This document shows positions 1 through 7,759 of a DNA stretch of 64,000 nt, one piece after another. A model generated the notes under the pieces. That model did not search any database and was not told where the DNA came from. It saw only the letters and a program-made list of their open reading frames with translations. The stretch's first letter is position 1, and every line of letters begins with the position of its first letter. Both the position numbers and the translations under genes were made by a program. Source of the DNA: UBA1794 sp050946375 (lineage in GTDB: Bacteria > Bacteroidota > Bacteroidia > Bacteroidales > Bacteroidaceae); assembly GCA_050946375.1 (NCBI GenBank), contig JBMNUT010000003.1, positions 186,001-250,000 on the forward strand. Reading direction: 5' to 3'.

Positions 1-866
1 TTGTCATTATTGGGGTCGAACTCTGTATATTCGTTCAGGTCGCCGCCCAGAAATCCGCGGTTCAGCGGGCTATACGGTACGAATCCTATGCCCAGCTCAC
101 GGCAGACGTCCAGCACTCCGTTCTTTTCCACTTCGCGGTGCATCAGGTGATATTCGCTCTGGATGGCAGTCAGCGGACAGATAGCATGCGCCTTGCGTAT
201 GGTGTCCGCACTGACTTCGCACATGCCCCAATGTAATACCTTACCTTCTTTTATCAGGTCACTGAGGGTTCCCGCCACATCCTCTACCGGCGTGTTCGAG
301 TCGAAGCGGTGCTGGTAAAACAGGGGAATGCAATCGGTGCGCAAGCGTTTTAATGACTCTTCGCAATATCGGCGAATGGTGGCAGGACGACTGTCTTGCC
401 TTCCGGTAGCTTTCCCGTCGATGACTTCGTGACCGAATTTAGTCGTTACGTTTATTCTCCCGCTGAATTCTCCAAGTGCTTCTCCCGCCAGTTCTTCGTT
501 GTTCAGAGGTCCGTAGATAATGGCGGTATCGAACAGAGTCACACCCCGGTCCATCGCTTCGTGCAGCAGGCGGATGCATTGTTTCCGGTCGGGATGATAG
601 CTACGGTTGTACGTCATGCCCATTACCCCGAACCCCAATGCCGATACCTCAAATGCCGCCTGTCCCGTTCCCAATGTACGGTGCGAAGTGATGGTTGCGG
701 CCTGGACATTTCCGGCAGGTGCAGTCTTTTCATCCGTTGCCGCAGCCCGTGTGGCAGCCTCAACCTTATCCAACGCCGGAGAAACGGCCAGCGCCGCTCC
801 CATGGCAGCCGCTGTTTTCAGAAATCCACGTCGGCTGATGCCTTCTTTCTTATTCAAGTCTTTCAT
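1..866 (-). CDS. Tat-exported aldo/keto reductase (partial, C-terminus beyond the left edge)
   Basis: NAD(P)H-dependent oxidoreductase of the aldo/keto reductase fold. The ATG at 866 opens with a twin-arginine signal (SRRGFLKTAAA, residues about 11-21), so the protein is probably exported folded to the periplasm. After the signal come the family's catalytic residues: Asp and Tyr in FDTAIIYGP, Lys in TTKFGHE and His in YQHRFD. The gene runs off the window after about 288 codons, still in the barrel (SPLNRGFLGGDLNEY). It follows the SDR gene at 887 by 20 bases on the same strand, so the two are likely co-transcribed. The family is clear; the substrate is unknown. Confidence 0.9.
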   Translation of the reverse strand, partial: MKDLNKKEGISRRGFLKTAAAMGAALAVSPALDKVEAATRAAATDEKTAPAGNVQAATITSHRTLGTGQAAFEVSALGFGVMGMTYNRSYHPDRKQCIRLLHEAMDRGVTLFDTAIIYGPLNNEELAGEALGEFSGRINVTTKFGHEVIDGKATGRQDSRPATIRRYCEESLKRLRTDCIPLFYQHRFDSNTPVEDVAGTLSDLIKEGKVLHWGMCEVSADTIRKAHAICPLTAIQSEYHLMHREVEKNGVLDVCRELGIGFVPYSPLNRGFLGGDLNEYTEFDPNND

Positions 867-886
867 ATCAGTATGCCCCTTTTTGT

Positions 887-1648
887 TTAATGTATCGAGA
901 AAGCGCCGTCCACGAGCAGGGCGTGTCCGTCTACGAAACTGGCCTGCGGGCTGCACAGCCACAGCACAGCGTTGGCAATCTCTTCCGGTTTGCCCAATCT
1001 TCCGGCCGGTATGTCGCGTACCAATTCCTTTTCCAGTGCGGGATTCCGCCGCATCAGGTCTTCCGCCATCGGTGTGCGGATGACACCCGGGCATACGGCA
1101 TTGATGCGGATTCCTTTTGCTGCATAATCAATCGCCGCGGTACGGGTCAGGCCGATAACGGCATGTTTGCAGGCAATGTAGGCTGCCTGTCCGGGGAAAC
1201 CGGTCACGCCGCCTTGCGAGGAAGTATTCACGATGGCGCCGCCTCCCTGCTTCAGCATCTGGAGGATTTCGTAACGCATGCAGTTCCATACACCTTTCAG
1301 GTCGACGGCTATCGTGCGGTCAAATTCATCGTCGGTAATTTCGGCCATCGGGCGTTGCGGTGTCTGTATGCCGGCGTTGTTGTGTGCCGCATCCAGCCGG
1401 CCGTAGGTGGAGACAATCCAGTCTATCATTTCTTTTACGGCCTGTGTGTCCGATACGTCGCAGCGGTAAGCCACTGCCTTGAAGCCTTCCGACACCAGTT
1501 GGTCAGCCTGCTCTTTCGGTTCTTTGATGTCTGCCAGTACAGTCGTATAGCCTGCTTTGGCAAACGCTTCGGCGCAGGCAAGGCCGATACCCATTGCGGA
1601 ACCGGTGACAAGAGCTACCTTTCCGCTTGCAAATGAAGTTGTTTCCAT
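887..1648 (-). CDS. SDR family NAD(P)-dependent oxidoreductase
   Basis: Classical short-chain dehydrogenase/reductase of 253 residues. It has the cofactor motif TGSAMGIG (residues 15-22), the structural NNAG motif near residue 95, the catalytic Ser in NTSSQGG and the YIACK Tyr/Lys pair, and a normal C-terminus. The frame stays open to an ATG at 1744, but a -7 box at 1677-1684 lies inside that extension, so METTSF at 1648 is the start. It is followed by the aldo/keto reductase 20 bases later and preceded by an AraC regulator. Two oxidoreductases with a regulator suggest an inducible sugar or alcohol pathway, but that is inference. Confidence 0.9.
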   Translation of the reverse strand: METTSFASGKVALVTGSAMGIGLACAEAFAKAGYTTVLADIKEPKEQADQLVSEGFKAVAYRCDVSDTQAVKEMIDWIVSTYGRLDAAHNNAGIQTPQRPMAEITDDEFDRTIAVDLKGVWNCMRYEILQMLKQGGGAIVNTSSQGGVTGFPGQAAYIACKHAVIGLTRTAAIDYAAKGIRINAVCPGVIRTPMAEDLMRRNPALEKELVRDIPAGRLGKPEEIANAVLWLCSPQASFVDGHALLVDGAFSIH

Positions 1649-1676
1649 ATCCGATAAATGATAGTTTGTTCTGCTG

Positions 1677-1684
1677 CAAAGGTA
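1677..1684 (-). promoter_or_regulatory. -7 box TACCTTTG upstream of the SDR gene
   Basis: Matches the Bacteroidetes TAnnTTTG consensus, 28 bases before the SDR start. No good TTTG -33 box is visible at the usual distance. The rest of the gap up to 1892 shows no gene. Confidence 0.55.
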
Positions 1685-1892
1685 GACAGTCCTGAAAAGA
1701 AAGGTTTTGCCTGTCGGCTCAAAGAGTTTTGTCTTGCAGTTCAATGTTGCGGCAAAGCCGTTATCGGAGATAGAATGAGAATTGATACTTCGATAAACCT
1801 TGTACTTCCGTGTGGAGGTATTTAGGAGAGTATCGTAGTCAATCCGAAAGGAAACCGGGTGGGAGTAATGGAGCGGCAGGAAGTGGGCGGAA

Positions 1893-2720
1893 TCAATTGT
1901 TGGCGTGGTTGGCTGGAGAACAGCCGTACATCTCTTTGTAAATCTTGGAGAAGTGCGACAGATTCTTAAATCCGACCTGATAACAGATGTCCGTCACTTT
2001 GGCATGATTACTTGATAGAATCAGGTCGTGGGCGGCTTCCAACCGACGATTGATAATCCACTTTTGTGGAGGGAGGTCGCTGATTTTCTTGAAGTCACGC
2101 TTGAAGGATGCAAGACTCCGTCCCGTATAAGCGGCCATTTCTTCCAGCGAAAGGTTGTACATGTAGTTCTCGTTCATGTACTCCAGCAGGTCGATTTTCC
2201 AAGGCTCGGTAAAGTCGAAGAGCGAAGCATACAGGTTTATGTCGGTATGGAGCAGGATATAAATTCCTTCCACCATCTTCAGTTTCAGCAAATCTGCAGA
2301 GGGTTGCATGTCGGAGTCGAAGAACGGCAGTACAGACTCGAACAGGCTCTTGACGTCGGGCCGGTTGGCCGGTAAGCGTATGAAGCTCTGTTTGTCGCGT
2401 TTCGCCTGTTCCGGCAGGTTTTTTCTGGCAGTATTCTGGTAGAATTCACGCAGGAACTTGCGCGAGAATTTCAGCACGATGGAGCGGTATGCCCCGCCAT
2501 TGTTGATGCGTTTCTGAAGCCTCATCCGGTGGTCGCGGCGCATGAAGGCACATTCTCCGGCGTGGAGTATGTGTTTCTTGCCCTGTTCCGTGATTTCCAG
2601 TTCGCCGGAGCAGAGATAAATCAAGGTATGTTCTTTGTTGGCGTGGCTACATTCGCGGTTGTCCGTGAAATAACTGGCGATAAAAACATTCGAGAAATTA
2701 AGGACTTTCAGCTCTTCCAT
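1893..2720 (-). CDS. AraC family transcriptional regulator
   Basis: Regulator of 275 residues: an N-terminal cupin-like sensing region (about 1-150, with SGELEITEQGKK and HAGECAFMRRD) and a C-terminal double helix-turn-helix (about 180-275, with LSLEEMAAYTGRSLASFKRDFK and VTDICYQVGFKNLSHFSKIYKEMYG). The start is set at MEELKV (2720), because a -7 box at 2747-2754 lies inside the longer open frame that begins at 2792. It lies upstream of, and on the same strand as, the SDR and aldo/keto reductase genes, so it probably controls them. The ligand is unknown. Confidence 0.88.
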   Translation of the reverse strand: MEELKVLNFSNVFIASYFTDNRECSHANKEHTLIYLCSGELEITEQGKKHILHAGECAFMRRDHRMRLQKRINNGGAYRSIVLKFSRKFLREFYQNTARKNLPEQAKRDKQSFIRLPANRPDVKSLFESVLPFFDSDMQPSADLLKLKMVEGIYILLHTDINLYASLFDFTEPWKIDLLEYMNENYMYNLSLEEMAAYTGRSLASFKRDFKKISDLPPQKWIINRRLEAAHDLILSSNHAKVTDICYQVGFKNLSHFSKIYKEMYGCSPANHANN

Positions 2721-2746
2721 ACGGCATCGATTCTTGGATATGGATA

Positions 2747-2754
2747 CAAAAATA
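2747..2754 (-). promoter_or_regulatory. -7 box TATTTTTG upstream of the AraC regulator
   Basis: TAnnTTTG match 26 bases before the chosen ATG. It argues for the shorter start at 2720. Confidence 0.5.
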
Positions 2755-2837
2755 GTGGAAAACAAGCAGAATAGTTTTGCGGAAAGGGTCAAATAATTTT
2801 GCCCATAGGCTCAAATTCACCTCCCGGCGGCTATTCG

Positions 2838-2947
2838 GGCCTGCTCTTCAGCGGAATATAAGTGCCGGCGTAATTCGTAAAAAGCACTGGCACTTTTCTC
2901 CTATACATGCAAGGCTTTTTTATAAAAGTCCTTGCTCGCTTGGTTAC
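2838..2947. repeat. 22-nt period array, five units
   Basis: Consecutive 22-base units begin at 2838, 2860, 2882, 2904 and 2926. The clearest are 2882 (GCACTGGCACTTTT) and 2904 (ATGCAAGGCTTTT). The segment 2908-2935 folds into a hairpin of about 11 bp with one bulged base (GCAAGG-CTTTT against AAAAG-T-CCTTGC). The array lies between the intact AraC gene and the remnant efflux locus. The following stretch, 2948-3099, shows nothing I can name. Confidence 0.75.
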
Positions 2948-3099
2948 CGGTAGCGCTTCGCCGGTATGAAGGCTACGAGGCTGCGATATGCGGAGGATGG
3001 GGGTCGGGCCCGACGCTTCGGGGCTTTTACCTCCATTGACTTTACCGACAGAACGGAACGGTTGCGGATATACCTCTCAAACATCGAGGGGATTGTGCC

Positions 3100-3288
3100 T
3101 CAGTCCGGTAAAGCTCCGGATGATTTCCGGTATGTCATGGGCGACATGCCCAGCCTTTTCCGGACAAACTGGCAAAAGAACGACTGATTGGGGAAGTTGA
3201 GTTGCTCCGAAATTTCCTTTACGGAGAGTGTAGAGAAGCGGAGCCGTTGTTTTATCTGTTCGTCATCGGATGGAAGGTGTATCAACAT
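3100..3288 (-). pseudogene. AraC regulator remnant (second helix-turn-helix only)
   Basis: A 62-codon frame whose residues 20-55 (LSVKEISEQLNFPNQSFFCQFVRKRLGMSPMTYRKS) are the C-terminal half of an AraC DNA-binding domain. The sensing domain and first helix-turn-helix are absent. A possible -7 box (TAACTTTG at 3376-3369) remains upstream. The neighbouring TolC and HlyD remnants on the opposite strand show the usual Bacteroides layout of an AraC gene divergent from an efflux operon, now decayed. A small functional DNA-binding peptide cannot be excluded. Confidence 0.75.
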
Positions 3289-3368
3289 TATTCCCGATTG
3301 GGGTGTCGGGATGAAGAGAGGCCGGCAGAGTAATGAAAGTTACCGTACCTCTCCAATTTAATTCTTTG

Positions 3369-3376
3369 CAAAGTTA
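3369..3376 (-). promoter_or_regulatory. possible -7 box TAACTTTG of the AraC remnant
   Basis: TAnnTTTG match about 80 bases before the remnant frame. No matching -33 box is seen. The surrounding 3289-3600 contains no recognisable gene. Confidence 0.3.
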
Positions 3377-3601
3377 ATTCATAAAAGGAGAAACAGAATG
3401 TTTCAAAGTCTGTTGATGTTTGTCTGTTAGGTATATAAGCTCCACAGAGGTAGCCTATTAGCCGTTTCCGCAATGAAAATATTGTCAGATTTGCGGCCCA
3501 AAAGCAAAGTAATATGTATATACGACAAACGAACATCATCATTAAGGAATTATGTAGCAAAATACTAAAGAGGGCTTTCGCATGTTCTGTATGTTTGGGG
3601 A

Positions 3602-3974
3602 CATTGCCTCTGTCTGCTCAATTTCTCAGCTTCGGCCACTTACAACGGGAATGCTTGGGTTGCCGATCGGGACTTCTCTGACGGGCAAACCTATTCTTCT
3701 CCTCATTTCGGAAACAGCTTTGCCCTCGAAGCATCGCAGGTGGTTTTTGCCGGAGGCTCGATCTATCACAACATAAAAGCAAAGGAAATCCAGAAGCAAA
3801 TAGCCGAATGGGACTTCAAGGCGCATCGGCAGGAAACGTATTTTCTGCTGGCAGGGTATTATTTGGACTTGTATAAGTACCGAAACCTGCTGGTCGTTTA
3901 CGACCGGAACATAGAGCATACATTATAAGCTCCTGTATGCAATGGGAGTACTGAACGAAACAGAAAATAAATGA
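3602..3974 (+). pseudogene. TolC-type outer-membrane efflux protein remnant
   Basis: One frame encodes an N-terminal TolC segment (SASATYNGNAWVADRDF, HFGNSFALEASQVVFAGGS, ETYFLLAGYYLDLYKYRN) and stops at 3926-3928. In another frame 3930-3974 continues with a short TolC-like end (LLYAMGVLNETENK then stop). The signal peptide, most of the barrel and the central helices are missing. The N-terminal and C-terminal ends survive joined, which points to an internal deletion with a frame change. It is followed 8 bases later by the HlyD remnant, as in an intact efflux operon. Confidence 0.8.
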
Positions 3975-3982
3975 CTTTTGCT

Positions 3983-4307
3983 ATGAATAGGAAAACAAAG
4001 AAGATTTTACGCAACTTGTTGACAATCGTAATCATAACCGGCGGGCTATATTGAGAAAATAGGTTTTGATGATTTTCAATATGTCCATAAAGGAGATACT
4101 TTGGTGATTATCGAAAGTTCGGAATATAAGCTGAAAGTGGCTCAGGCAAGGGCAAACTATCAGAAAACGCTTATGGACAACACGACTATGGGGACGACCA
4201 TTTCTACTACGGCCAACAACCTGACTGTTTCCGATACCAACATCGAAGAACTGCGAATCAGGCTCGAACAGGCAAAAACGGATTATCGGAGATACGAGCA
4301 GTTGTGA
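3983..4307 (+). pseudogene. HlyD/EmrA-type membrane fusion protein remnant
   Basis: The ATG at 3983 begins a basic N-terminus and membrane helix (KKILRNLLTIVIITGGLY), then hits a stop at 4052. In another frame from 4050 the protein resumes in the lipoyl-like domain (QYVHKGDTLVIIESSEYK) and the helical hairpin (NIEELRIRLEQAKTDYRRYEQL), stopping at 4305-4307. The piece between the helix and the lipoyl domain and the whole second half are missing. No transporter gene follows. 4308-4470 shows no clear coding sequence. Non-functional by inspection. Confidence 0.82.
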
Positions 4308-4470
4308 ATACAGGAAGCAAATGAGCACACTGAAAATTCCAAAGATGGTGAAAATATGGAGAATGACAAGGAAGAGTGCAGGGCATTCGTCTGCAGACCT
4401 TAAGTAAGGGACAGATGGGTATCTGATTGGGAGAAACTCAGATTTTCAAATTAAATATGCTAAAAATAAT

Positions 4471-4695
4471 ATGGACGTGAATCAAATTGGTACGGACGCC
4501 GGTATTGTCTGGCTGGCTTTAGATGAAACTCAGGCTTTGAGTTATGCCGAACTGAAAGAGAAGAGTGGGCTTTCCGATAGAGCATTGAACGCGGCTATCG
4601 GTTGGCTGGCGAGGGAAAAGAAGATAGAAATAGGGAAAGAACCGAATACAGGGGAAGAACTGTATTATCATCCTTTCCACAATTATTTCTACTGA
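4471..4695 (+). CDS. winged helix-turn-helix protein (DUF2582-like)
   Basis: A 74-residue protein that looks like a single winged helix: LSYAELKEKSGLSDRALNAA as the helix-turn-helix, IGWLAREKKIEIG as recognition helix and wing, and a C-terminal EELYYHPFHNYFY tail. It resembles the small winged-helix family PF10771, which is common in Bacteroides. The ATG at 4471 is the only sensible start. It lies directly after the decayed efflux genes but shows no decay itself. Its DNA target or partner is unknown. Confidence 0.8.
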   Translation: MDVNQIGTDAGIVWLALDETQALSYAELKEKSGLSDRALNAAIGWLAREKKIEIGKEPNTGEELYYHPFHNYFY

Positions 4696-4746
4696 CGGGT
4701 AGGGGTGTAAGGCTGCCTGCCGGATGTTTTCTAATTGTGCGGCTTC

Positions 4747-5439
4747 TCACAACGTGACCTCTTCGATTTCGACCAAAGGCATATTCAATATTTCTGTAAA
4801 GAATTGCTTCATTTCGTCCGTTGTGTTTATCTGCCCCAGTTTCGGGTGCAGCACGAAGGAGGCATTTGCTTGTACGATGTATTCCTTGGTCGGGCGGTAT
4901 AGAACCATACTGTGGTAATTTCCGTCGTATAAGTAGAGGTAGAACGTGTATTCCTTTAGCCCCTGAAAATGAAATACATCCTCAACGTACAGCAGGGAGG
5001 TGGCGGCTAATACGTCTGAGCCGCTTTGAGCGTTCAGCTGTGCCGGGATGGAGCGCAGAATGCGGTCGGCAATCAGTGGTTTCGTACAGCTTGACTGGCT
5101 GAGCAGGCTCTCCACTTTTTTTGTCCGGAGGTTACGGATGGCGAAGATTTTCCGCGGTGTGTCGTATCTTTGTTTCCCGATGTTTTGCAGCAAGGGAGTG
5201 ATGCTTTTTCCGGGCTGTGTGGTCATCAAATCGGAATCGTTGGCGAGTTGCTGCATTTGCAGGGTAAGTTGCAGACCGTAGACGGGCAGGAAAGCGGAGT
5301 CTTTCTCAGGGCTTTTTTCGCTGACGAAGATGGTGGTCGGCCCGTCGGCACCGCCGATTTTGGAAACAGTGTGTAGCCGGTTGCTGCAACCGATGCAAAG
5401 GACGGCGAGCAGGATGGGGATGATGATTTTGGCGTTCAT
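4747..5439 (-). CDS. predicted lipoprotein with an IGGADGPT motif
   Basis: A 230-residue exported protein. The start is MNAKIII at 5439. The longer frame to 5505 overlaps a well-formed promoter at 5475-5506 and is rejected. Residues 1-17 form a lipoprotein signal ending ...AVLCIGC, and the cysteine is followed by SNRLHTVS. Residues about 28-41 read KIGGADGPTTIFVS, a motif I associate with Na+-translocating decarboxylase beta subunits and with small secreted lipoproteins of other gut bacteria. The rest shows no family I recognise. It is transcribed alone, divergent from dnaN. Confidence 0.75.
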   Translation of the reverse strand: MNAKIIIPILLAVLCIGCSNRLHTVSKIGGADGPTTIFVSEKSPEKDSAFLPVYGLQLTLQMQQLANDSDLMTTQPGKSITPLLQNIGKQRYDTPRKIFAIRNLRTKKVESLLSQSSCTKPLIADRILRSIPAQLNAQSGSDVLAATSLLYVEDVFHFQGLKEYTFYLYLYDGNYHSMVLYRPTKEYIVQANASFVLHPKLGQINTTDEMKQFFTEILNMPLVEIEEVTL

Positions 5440-5474
5440 ACGCGATGATTTTTCGGGTGAATGACTTGGAGAAC

Positions 5475-5506
5475 CAAAGATATAGGGATTTTCCTGAGAG
5501 AACAAA
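5475..5506 (-). promoter_or_regulatory. promoter of the IGGADGPT lipoprotein gene
   Basis: On the minus strand, TTTG (5506-5503), a 20-base spacer, then TATCTTTG (5482-5475). Both boxes fit the Bacteroidetes consensus. The gene starts 35 bases downstream. Confidence 0.8.
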
Positions 5507-5728
5507 TATTTGGTTAATTGAGTGCTGAAGTAGGAAGTCGGGAGTGCAGGTTTTCAAAGAGTGGGGGCGGCGTGAGTTTTTGGTTTGGAGCAGATTATTC
5601 TCCGCTTGCCGGGGTAGAATGGGCTTCGGGAGGAGTCGGAAATAAATATAAAAAAGGAGAAGGATTCGGAAAAGGTGCTTCCTGTTTGTCATTCCGGAGC
5701 AGGACGATTCGCGTAATCTGTCGTTTTT

Positions 5729-5762
5729 TTTGAGGTTATTCCGTAGTTTCTGCGTAACTTTG
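5729..5762 (+). promoter_or_regulatory. promoter of dnaN and the genes behind it
   Basis: TTTG at 5729-5732, a 22-base spacer, then TAACTTTG at 5755-5762, followed by a leader of about 50 bases to the dnaN ATG. The gap between the two divergent promoters (5507-5728) shows nothing else. Confidence 0.75.
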
Positions 5763-5818
5763 CGCAAAGAATTTGTCGGAACATACTTTTAAAAGAAAAA
5801 ATAGACAGCTATATTTCC

Positions 5819-6940
5819 ATGAGATTCACAGTATCCAGTACCGAATTGTTTGGCCTGCTCCAGACGTTGAGCCGGGTGATAAATGCAAAGAATGCCATGT
5901 CCATACTCGATTGTTTCCTGTTCGAGGTGGAAGGCCAGTCGCTGACCGTCGTTGCAAGCGACGGGGAAAATCGGATAACGGGTCGTACCGATGTAGCCGA
6001 AGCGGAAGGAGAAATCCGTTTTGCCGTTTCGGCCAAGATGTTGCTCGATGCCATAAAGGAGATTCCTGAGCAGCCCGTTGTCTTCGATGTGGATGAGGAA
6101 AATTACGAGATGGTTATCGGATATCGTAATGGAAGCTATAAAATAGTCGGTCAGCCTGCCGAAGATTATCCCGCCGCTCCTGACTTGCACGACGACCGTG
6201 TGCGCTTCGAGATGGATGCCGATAAGTTGCAGCTTGGCGTGAACAGCACTTTCTTTGCGGTGGGCAGCGACGAGTTCCGTCCGGTTATGACGGGTATTTA
6301 TTTTGATATTACGCCGGGAACGGTGGTCATGGTGGCCAGCGACGGACGCAAGCTCTCGCGTGCTACGTTTGATGGGCTGCAGATACAGGAACAGCGTGCG
6401 GCTTTCATCCTTCCCTCCAAGCCTGCGGGCTTGCTGAAGAATATCTTGCCGAAGGTATCGGGTGCGGTACAGATTGAGTTCGACGCCCGTCATGCGGTAT
6501 TCCAGTTGCCGACTTATCGCATTGAAGCCCGTTTGCTGGAAGGGCGCTATCCGAACTATAATTCGGTTATTCCGCAAGACAATCCTTATCACCTGACGTT
6601 TGACCGCTTGCAGCTGATCAGTGTGCTGCGGCGCGTATCGGTATTCTCTGATTCGAGCAACAATCAAGTGAAGTTGACGATAGACCCGGGTCGGGTACTG
6701 TTTACGGCTCAGGATATCGACTTCTCGACTTCGGCCGAAGAGCTTATAGAGTGCGATTATCAGGGAGGACATCTGGAGATTGCTTTCAACGGGAATTATT
6801 TCCTGGAGACGCTGAACAATCTTTCTTCTCAGAATGTGTCGATCGATTTGGGCGACTCGTCCCGTGCCGGTGTCGTACAGCCGGTTGAACAGACGGAAGG
6901 GGCTGAACAGCTGATGTTGATAATGCCGGTTTTGTTATAA
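5819..6940 (+). CDS. dnaN: DNA polymerase III subunit beta (sliding clamp)
   Basis: The 373-residue beta clamp tethers DNA polymerase III to DNA. Full length for the family, beginning MRFTVSSTELFGLLQTLSRV and with three repeated clamp domains: the first carries VVASDGENRITGR, the second RPVMTGIYFDI and VASDGRKLSRA, the third the terminal EQLMLIMPVLL (usual MPxRL). It opens a same-strand run with an exonuclease, coaBC, porD, recN and rlmB, the usual Bacteroidales order. dnaA is not in the window, so this gives no sign of the replication origin. Confidence 0.97.
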   Translation: MRFTVSSTELFGLLQTLSRVINAKNAMSILDCFLFEVEGQSLTVVASDGENRITGRTDVAEAEGEIRFAVSAKMLLDAIKEIPEQPVVFDVDEENYEMVIGYRNGSYKIVGQPAEDYPAAPDLHDDRVRFEMDADKLQLGVNSTFFAVGSDEFRPVMTGIYFDITPGTVVMVASDGRKLSRATFDGLQIQEQRAAFILPSKPAGLLKNILPKVSGAVQIEFDARHAVFQLPTYRIEARLLEGRYPNYNSVIPQDNPYHLTFDRLQLISVLRRVSVFSDSSNNQVKLTIDPGRVLFTAQDIDFSTSAEELIECDYQGGHLEIAFNGNYFLETLNNLSSQNVSIDLGDSSRAGVVQPVEQTEGAEQLMLIMPVLL

Positions 6941-6983
6941 CCCCGGTGGGTAAGAATAGAACTGCGAAAGGAAGTTTGTCCAG

Positions 6984-7754
6984 ATGAAGCTGAATTTGAA
7001 AAAACCGATTGTCTTCTTTGACTTGGAGACGACGGGTACGGATATTTGCAACGACCGCATTGTGGAAATCTCCTTGCTTAAGATTTATCCTGGCGGACGG
7101 GAAGATGCGACGACTATGCGTATCAATCCGGAAATGCACATCTCCGAAGCCTCGACGGCCGTGCATGGCATTACGGACGAGGACGTGAAAGATTGTCCGA
7201 CGTTTAAGATGGTGGCGACGGATGTGATGCGCTATTTTGAAGGTTCGGATGTGGCCGGATTCAATTCCAACCGCTTCGATTTGCCGCTTCTGGCGGAGGA
7301 ATTGTTGCGTGTAGGTAAGGATTTGTGTCTGAATAACAGCCGTTTTGTCGATGTGCAGGTGATTTTCCACAAGATGGAGCAGCGCACTTTGTCGGCTGCT
7401 TATCGCTTTTATTGCGGAAAAGAGCTTACCGATGCCCATACTGCCGAGGCGGATACGCGGGCCACGTATGAAGTATTGCAGGCGCAGTTGGACAAATATC
7501 CGGACTTGCAGAATGATATAGACTTCTTGTCGAAGTTTTCGACCATGAACCGCAATGTGGATTTTGCCGGTCGTATGGTCTACAATGACAAGAATGAAGA
7601 GGTATTCAATTTCGGGAAGTACAAAGGCATTCCGGTGCGCGAAGTGTTTTTGCGTGATCCGGGGTATTATGCTTGGATTTTGTCCAGCGATTTCCCGCTG
7701 AATACCAAGGCTGTGCTGACAAAGATTAAACTTTCGACTTTAAATAAAGCCTAA
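6984..7754 (+). CDS. DEDDh 3'-5' exonuclease (DNA polymerase III epsilon-like)
   Basis: A 256-residue exonuclease. The DEDDh motifs are visible: FFDLETTGTD near residue 13 (first Asp and Glu), GFNSNRFDLPLL (second Asp) and HTAEADTRAT (His and final Asp). The C-terminal 60 residues (FGKYKGIPVREVFLRDPGYYAWIL) form the small domain often found after such exonucleases in this phylum. It could act as the proofreading subunit with the polymerase or as a separate repair nuclease. It lies 43 bases after dnaN and 5 before coaBC. Confidence 0.9.
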   Translation: MKLNLKKPIVFFDLETTGTDICNDRIVEISLLKIYPGGREDATTMRINPEMHISEASTAVHGITDEDVKDCPTFKMVATDVMRYFEGSDVAGFNSNRFDLPLLAEELLRVGKDLCLNNSRFVDVQVIFHKMEQRTLSAAYRFYCGKELTDAHTAEADTRATYEVLQAQLDKYPDLQNDIDFLSKFSTMNRNVDFAGRMVYNDKNEEVFNFGKYKGIPVREVFLRDPGYYAWILSSDFPLNTKAVLTKIKLSTLNKA

Positions 7755-7759
7755 GTAAT

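Noticed and set aside
2966..3200. Short plus-strand frames after the first array
   Set aside because: Two overlapping frames of about 70 codons with no motif or promoter.
3289..3560. A 90-codon minus-strand frame upstream of the AraC remnant
   Set aside because: No similarity to the missing AraC sensing domain and unusual composition; treated as non-coding.
5507..5728. A small gene or RNA between the lipoprotein gene and dnaN
   Set aside because: No conserved frame or hairpin is visible; it is simply the space between two promoters.
5789..6772. A 327-codon open frame opposite dnaN
   Set aside because: It lies fully antisense to a complete sliding clamp gene and has no recognisable domain.
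5819..6940. Replication origin near dnaN
   Set aside because: dnaA is absent and no DnaA-box cluster was noticed. In Bacteroidales dnaN need not lie beside the origin.
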